From positions 1 through 8,662 of the forward strand of contig PLZT01000603.1 in the NCBI GenBank assembly GCA_003152255.1: a stretch of DNA of 8,662 bases, read 5' to 3'. Below the pieces are notes generated by a model. The model was not told the DNA's origin, ran no database searches, and worked only from the letters and a program-made list of their open reading frames with translations. Shown piece by piece: positions 5,321 through 8,662 of the stretch (position 1 is its first letter; every line of letters starts with the position of its first letter). Made by a program: the position numbers and the translations under genes. The stretch comes from Methylocystaceae bacterium. Its GTDB lineage: Bacteria; Pseudomonadota; Alphaproteobacteria; Rhizobiales; Beijerinckiaceae.

Positions 5321-6430
5321 ATGTCCGTCCATAAGCTTCTACTCCTCCCTGGCGACGGCATCGGCCCGGAAATCACCGCGGAGGCGGAAAAGGTTCTGGC
5401 GTTTCTAAACGAGACGGGCGCAGCTCGGTTCGAGACCCAGACCGGCCTCGTGGGCGGAGCGGCTTACGACGTTCATAAACAGGCGATCAGCGAAGCCGAC
5501 ATGGATCTGGCGCGGGCGGCGGACGCCGTGCTGCTCGCCGCCGTTGGCGGCCCCAAATGGGACGGCGTCCCTTATGAGGTCCGCCCCGAAGCGGGCCTGT
5601 TGCGGCTGCGCAAGGATCTGGGCCTCTTCGCCAATCTGCGTCCGGCGATTTGCTATCCGGCGCTCGCCGAGGCTTCCTCGTTGAAGCGCGAACTGGTCGA
5701 CGGGCTCGACATCATGATCGTGCGCGAATTGACGGGCGGCGTCTATTTCGGCGAACCCAAGGAAATTATCGATCTCGGCAACGGCCAGAAGCGCGGCGTG
5801 GACACGCAGGTCTACGAAACTTATGAGATCGAGCGCATTGGGCGGGTCGCCTTCGAACTTGCGCGCAAGCGCGGCAACAAGGTCACGTCGTCCGATAAAG
5901 CCAATGTCATGAAATCCGGCCTGTTGTGGCGCGAGGTCATCACCGCGTTGCATAAGCGCGAATATTCGGACGTGAAGCTCGAACATATGCTCGCCGACGC
6001 GCTCGCCATGCAGTTGGTGCGCTGGCCAAAGCAGTTCGATGTCGTCGTCACCGACAATCTCTTCGGCGACATGCTGTCGGACGAAGCCGCGATGCTGACC
6101 GGCTCGCTCGGCATGTTGCCGTCGGCCTCGCTCGGCGCGCCGGACGCGCAGGGCAAGCGCAAGGCGATGTATGAGCCGTGCCACGGCTCGGCGCCCGACA
6201 TCGCCGGCAAGGGAATCGCCAATCCGATCGCGATGATCGGCTCGCTGGGCATGGCCATGCGCTATTCTTTCGATCTGCCCGAGGCGGCGGACGCGATCGA
6301 CGCCGCGATCTCGGCGGTGCTGGCGCAAGGACTGCGCACGGCTGATATCAAGGGCTCGGCGGCGTCCACGGTTTCGACCAGCGAGATGGGCGACGCCATC
6401 GTTAGGGAACTCGGCGGAATATTGGCTTAA
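5321..6430 (+). CDS. leuB: 3-isopropylmalate dehydrogenase
   Basis: LeuB oxidises and decarboxylates (2R,3S)-3-isopropylmalate with NAD+ to 2-oxoisocaproate, the third step of leucine synthesis; it is a cytoplasmic homodimer needing Mg2+ or Mn2+. The 369-residue length is standard. All expected features are present: [12 protein letters not shown] at the start, the substrate arginines Arg 97, Arg 107 and Arg 135 ([15 protein letters not shown] and [15 protein letters not shown]), catalytic Tyr 142 and Lys 193 ([11 protein letters not shown]), metal-binding Asp 226, Asp 250 and Asp 254 ([16 protein letters not shown]), and the NAD-binding [18 protein letters not shown] loop. The set matches LeuB rather than isocitrate or tartrate dehydrogenase. 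leuA, leuC and leuD are not in the window, so leuB stands alone here. The upstream spacer may carry leucine-responsive control. Confidence 0.98.
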   Translation: MSVHKLLLLPGDGIGPEITAEAEKVLAFLNETGAARFETQTGLVGGAAYDVHKQAISEADMDLARAADAVLLAAVGGPKWDGVPYEVRPEAGLLRLRKDLGLFANLRPAICYPALAEASSLKRELVDGLDIMIVRELTGGVYFGEPKEIIDLGNGQKRGVDTQVYETYEIERIGRVAFELARKRGNKVTSSDKANVMKSGLLWREVITALHKREYSDVKLEHMLADALAMQLVRWPKQFDVVVTDNLFGDMLSDEAAMLTGSLGMLPSASLGAPDAQGKRKAMYEPCHGSAPDIAGKGIANPIAMIGSLGMAMRYSFDLPEAADAIDAAISAVLAQGLRTADIKGSAASTVSTSEMGDAIVRELGGILA

Positions 6431-6450
6431 TCCGAGCCGGGTTAGGAAGC

Positions 6451-6478
6451 GCGCGAATCGGAGGCGTCCGGTTCGCGC
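6451..6478 (+). terminator. Hairpin between convergent leuB and L,D-transpeptidase genes, likely leuB terminator
   Basis: A 12-bp stem (6451-6462 with 6467-6478) closes a GGCG loop, 20 bases past the leuB stop. The pair 6458/6471 is T-G in plus-strand RNA but A-C in minus-strand RNA, so it folds better for leuB. Only a weak T-tract follows (GGCTTTC), so termination efficiency is uncertain. The 57-base spacer holds nothing else. Confidence 0.5.
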
Positions 6479-6487
6479 ATCCGGCTT

Positions 6488-7897
6488 TCACCAACCGGCG
6501 ACCCGTTTGCACGACGCGTCCTGCGCGCCAAAAGCATAGCGATCGCCGCACGCATAGGCGGTCGGCGGTTCGCCGGTCTGTTGGAACAGATCGTAACCTT
6601 CCTTCAGATTGCGCCAAAAACCAGCCCATTGCGCGCCATTGCCGCCGTCAGTGGCGAAGAAGGACAAAAAGCCGCCGCCGCCGGTCTCGTGGGCGATCGC
6701 CGCGTCGGTCATGCGGAAGGGAAAGATATGCACCGGCACTTCCCGCTGACCAGCGGAGAGGGCGGCGGCGACAAAGCCGTAAATCTCCTCGATGCCCTTG
6801 TCGGTCATGGCGAAACAGCCGACCGATTTGCAGTTGCCATGCACCATCACCAAGCCGCCGGTGTGTCCGTTTTGCCGGTCGAATGCGTTGGGATAGCCGA
6901 CGTTAAAGGCCAAGTGATAATTTGAATGTGGATTAAGCTGGCGCGCCGAGACCGAGTAGAAACCCTCCGGCGATTGATAGTCCGCCTCCCTCACCTTTGG
7001 GCCCAGCCGACCAGACCATTTGCAGATCGGGAAGGCGCGATAGAGCGAATAACGCCCGTTTACCTTGAGCCAGAGTTCGAGTTCTCCCTCTTTCTTGAAT
7101 ATCCGCACATAGGCGGGCGCGCCCATATTGAAACGCGCCGGCCGCTCGAGTTCGTTGAAGACCTCGGGAGGCGCCGGGCGCAACACGGGCTCCGTCGTAT
7201 GCGCCGCGAGTTGTTGCGCGGCGGGGGCGGCGGGGGTGACGGGAGCGGCCGGGGCGGGAGCGGCGAGGTCAGGAGCGGCCAGGTCAGGAGCGACGGGGAT
7301 GGGCGCTGGCGGGACGGGAGACGATTCCGGAGCGGAAGCGGATGGTGGGGGCGTCAAAGAGGCGAGAGCGCGAGGACGGGTCGGGGGCAGCGGAACATTC
7401 GCGACGGCGGTCTCCGCTGGCGCGGCGACCGCGGCGGGTTGTTGCGCGAGGGGCGGCGCGGCTTCGCCGTCCTTCGTGAGGCCGGCTGGACGTGGCGGCG
7501 GCAAGGGAGTCGCGGGAGTCGCTTCCCGGCTGGCGAGATCGGCGGGACGTTTTGGGGGCAGCGGCGCATCGGCTTGCGCTTGAGCCGGCGCGCCATTCGG
7601 GCTCGACCAGGATTGAGGATTCTCGACCAGCGCCATGGTTCCAGCGGGCGGCGACGGTTCGGATTCGGGTGCGATATGTCCACGCAGCCCAGGCAGGAAG
7701 GGTGCCGCCAGGCCGCTGGCGCCGCCGGTCGCGGCGGGTGACGCGACGGGACCGTTGGCGACGCGGATATCTCGCGATGTCGGGGTGAGCGCGGAGCGCT
7801 CGGGGACGCCCGACAGCAACCGCAGTGCGATGACGCCGGTCACAAGCGACGCTATCGCGAGCGCGGCCAACGTAATGTGTGTTCGACGCGGCGTCAT
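6488..7897 (-). CDS. L,D-transpeptidase family (YkuD, YafK-like) protein with N-terminal membrane anchor and Pro/Ala-rich linker
   Basis: A 469-residue envelope protein. Residues 8-27 form one hydrophobic segment after a basic MTPRRTH start (anchor or uncleaved signal), followed by a Pro/Ala-rich linker to about residue 250. The YkuD-type domain spans about 262-395: YVRIFKKEGELELWL, YQSPEGFYSV and the active-site motif MVHGNCKSVGCFAMTD, with His 353 and Cys 361 as likely catalytic residues. The pattern is closest to YafK-like members; in E. coli YafK (DpaA/LdtF) removes Lpp from peptidoglycan, while other members make 3-3 cross-links, so the exact reaction is open. The linker carries three PLPPxRP motifs (residues 112-118, 131-137, 169-175) and an APDLA duplication. 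The C-terminal extension has two cysteines. ATG 7897 was chosen over TTG 7912 because GAGG lies 9 bases upstream. Confidence 0.9.
   Translation of the reverse strand: MTPRRTHITLAALAIASLVTGVIALRLLSGVPERSALTPTSRDIRVANGPVASPAATGGASGLAAPFLPGLRGHIAPESEPSPPAGTMALVENPQSWSSPNGAPAQAQADAPLPPKRPADLASREATPATPLPPPRPAGLTKDGEAAPPLAQQPAAVAAPAETAVANVPLPPTRPRALASLTPPPSASAPESSPVPPAPIPVAPDLAAPDLAAPAPAAPVTPAAPAAQQLAAHTTEPVLRPAPPEVFNELERPARFNMGAPAYVRIFKKEGELELWLKVNGRYSLYRAFPICKWSGRLGPKVREADYQSPEGFYSVSARQLNPHSNYHLAFNVGYPNAFDRQNGHTGGLVMVHGNCKSVGCFAMTDKGIEEIYGFVAAALSAGQREVPVHIFPFRMTDAAIAHETGGGGFLSFFATDGGNGAQWAGFWRNLKEGYDLFQQTGEPPTAYACGDRYAFGAQDASCKRVAGW
7258..7292. repeat. 15-bp tandem duplication inside the Pro/Ala linker
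   Basis: The 15-base unit at 7258-7272 is repeated at 7273-7287 with one difference (G to C at the eighth base), and the first five bases recur at 7288-7292. On the coding minus strand it encodes APDLA twice (residues 203-207 and 208-212 of the transpeptidase-family protein). The frame is kept, as expected for slippage growth in a flexible linker. Confidence 0.8.
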
Positions 7898-7978
7898 CCA
7901 GACCAGCCTCAAGCCCCGTGGCGGTCAAGCCTAACGATACGACGCGCTTTAGGCAAACCAAGAGCAGCCGACAAAGCT

Positions 7979-8005
7979 CCTCCAGGCGGCCGCCACCCCT
8001 GGAAG
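7979..8005 (-). terminator. Possible terminator hairpin after apt
   Basis: On the minus strand CTTCCAGG (8005-7998) pairs with CCTGGAGG (7986-7979): 8 pairs with one U-G wobble, and an 11-base loop. It is 17 bases past the apt stop. No U-tract follows directly. The rest of the 125-base spacer to the L,D-transpeptidase gene has only a weak candidate promoter (TTGCCT, 17 bases, TAGGCT). Confidence 0.3.
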
Positions 8006-8022
8006 ACCCAGAGTCTTTCGAA

Positions 8023-8550
8023 TCAATGCCCTTCGAAGGAAACCAGACTGCGCGTCGGGACGCCAAGCGCCTCGATCTTTTTCGCCCCGCCGAGGTCCGG
8101 CAGGTCGATCACGAAGCAGGCGGCGACAACTTCCGCCCCCATTTTCCGCAAAAGTCCTATGGCTCCCGCCGCCGTGCCGCCAGTGGCGATGAGATCGTCG
8201 ACGAGAATGACCCGTTCGCCCGCGGTCACGGCGTCTTCGTGCATCTCCATTTCATCAAAGCCATATTCGAGCGCATAGCTGATCGCCACGGTCTTGTATG
8301 GCAATTTCCCCTTCTTGCGGATGGGGATAAAACCCGCCGACAATTGATGGGCCACGGCGCCGCCGAGAATGAAGCCGCGCGCTTCCATGCCCGCCACCTT
8401 GTCCATTTTCGACCCGGACCAGGGCTGCACCAACTCATCGACCGCCCGGCGGAACGCCCGCGCGTCGCCGAGCAGAGTCGTGATGTCGCGAAACAGAATC
8501 CCTTTCTTGGGATAGTCTGGAATGGTGCGGATGGCGGCGGTGAGCGGCAT
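8023..8550 (-). CDS. apt: Adenine phosphoribosyltransferase
   Basis: Apt converts adenine and PRPP to AMP and pyrophosphate (purine salvage, cytoplasm). The 175-residue protein shows the whole family signature: [23 protein letters not shown] at residues 5-27, [16 protein letters not shown] (55-70), the [10 protein letters not shown] loop (78-87), [11 protein letters not shown] and the PRPP-binding motif [14 protein letters not shown] (114-127). I chose ATG 8550 because family members usually start a few residues before [10 protein letters not shown]. An in-frame ATG at 8589 would add 13 atypical residues and leave only 14 bases after the upstream terminator. Neither start has a strong ribosome binding site. 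The downstream same-strand gene is 125 bases away, so they are probably separate units. Confidence 0.95.
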   Translation of the reverse strand: MPLTAAIRTIPDYPKKGILFRDITTLLGDARAFRRAVDELVQPWSGSKMDKVAGMEARGFILGGAVAHQLSAGFIPIRKKGKLPYKTVAISYALEYGFDEMEMHEDAVTAGERVILVDDLIATGGTAAGAIGLLRKMGAEVVAACFVIDLPDLGGAKKIEALGVPTRSLVSFEGH

Positions 8551-8603
8551 TTGCGAATCCCATGGGAAATGTTGGCATGGAGGCTTCATAACGCATCCGC
8601 GAG

Positions 8604-8638
8604 AAAAACGCAGCGCCGAGGTTTTGGACGGCGCCGCG
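8604..8638 (-). terminator. Rho-independent terminator upstream of apt
   Basis: On the minus strand CGCGGCGCCG (8638-8629) pairs with CGGCGCTGCG (8618-8609): 10 pairs with one G-U wobble, and a 10-base TCCAAAACCT loop. Five T residues (8608-8604) follow directly. This is the best intrinsic terminator in the window. It probably ends a gene lying beyond the right edge; a minus-strand TAA at 8655-8653 could be that gene's stop. It could alternatively act as an attenuator in an apt leader. Confidence 0.75.
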
Positions 8639-8662
8639 GTGCGCGGCTTTCGTTACACGCGG

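Noticed and set aside
5405..6328. Minus-strand reading frame of 307 codons inside leuB
   Set aside because: LeuB on the plus strand has every catalytic residue. The antisense translation has no recognisable domain.
6926..7741. Plus-strand Gly/Arg-rich reading frame opposite the L,D-transpeptidase linker
   Set aside because: It is the complement of the Pro/Ala codons of the linker, with low complexity and no ribosome binding site.
8639..8662. C-terminal end of an upstream minus-strand gene
   Set aside because: A TAA at 8655-8653 fits a gene ended by the terminator at 8604-8638, but only two codons would be visible, too few to call a gene.

Overview
The window is GC-rich (clearly above 60 %) chromosomal DNA of an alphaproteobacterium. 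The protein sequences look most like Hyphomicrobiales (Rhizobiales), for example Methylocystis, Methylosinus or Beijerinckiaceae. That placement comes from recalled family resemblance and the DUF2336, LeuB and Apt sequences, not from a search. I see no phage, transposon, CRISPR, tRNA or rRNA signal. The content is ordinary housekeeping and cell-envelope genes plus a few poorly characterised ones.

Left block, minus strand (1-2064): a CitE/HpcH-like protein starts at a GTG with a strong ribosome binding site. Its stop overlaps, as ATGA, the start of a secreted beta-rich protein of unknown function. After a 98-base gap the N-terminus of proA (proline synthesis) follows and runs off the left edge. 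Divergent from this block, on the plus strand, lie a DUF2336 protein (2188-3411) and an exported SLT_2/MltB-type lytic transglycosylase (3571-4371).

Middle (4372-5320): a GC-rich convergent spacer holds several hairpins. It is followed on the minus strand by an unrecognised 160-residue secreted protein with four cysteines (4546-5028). The 292-base divergent spacer in front of leuB is the most interesting stretch. It holds a possible 16-residue leader peptide with three consecutive leucine codons, three inverted repeats, and mutually exclusive pairings, one of which covers the leuB ribosome binding site. Together these suggest, without proving, leucine-responsive control.

Right block: leuB (5321-6430, plus) is complete with all expected active-site residues. 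It converges on a YafK-type L,D-transpeptidase-family protein with a long Pro/Ala linker (6488-7897, minus). Apt (adenine salvage, 8023-8550, minus) lies upstream of that. A good Rho-independent terminator just upstream of apt (8604-8638, minus) separates apt from a gene beyond the right edge.

Functionally the window combines amino-acid synthesis (ProA, LeuB), purine salvage (Apt) and peptidoglycan remodelling (lytic transglycosylase, L,D-transpeptidase family) with four uncharacterised or weakly characterised proteins. I found no convincing new multi-gene system. The leuB leader region and the coupled CitE-like/secreted-protein pair deserve a second look.
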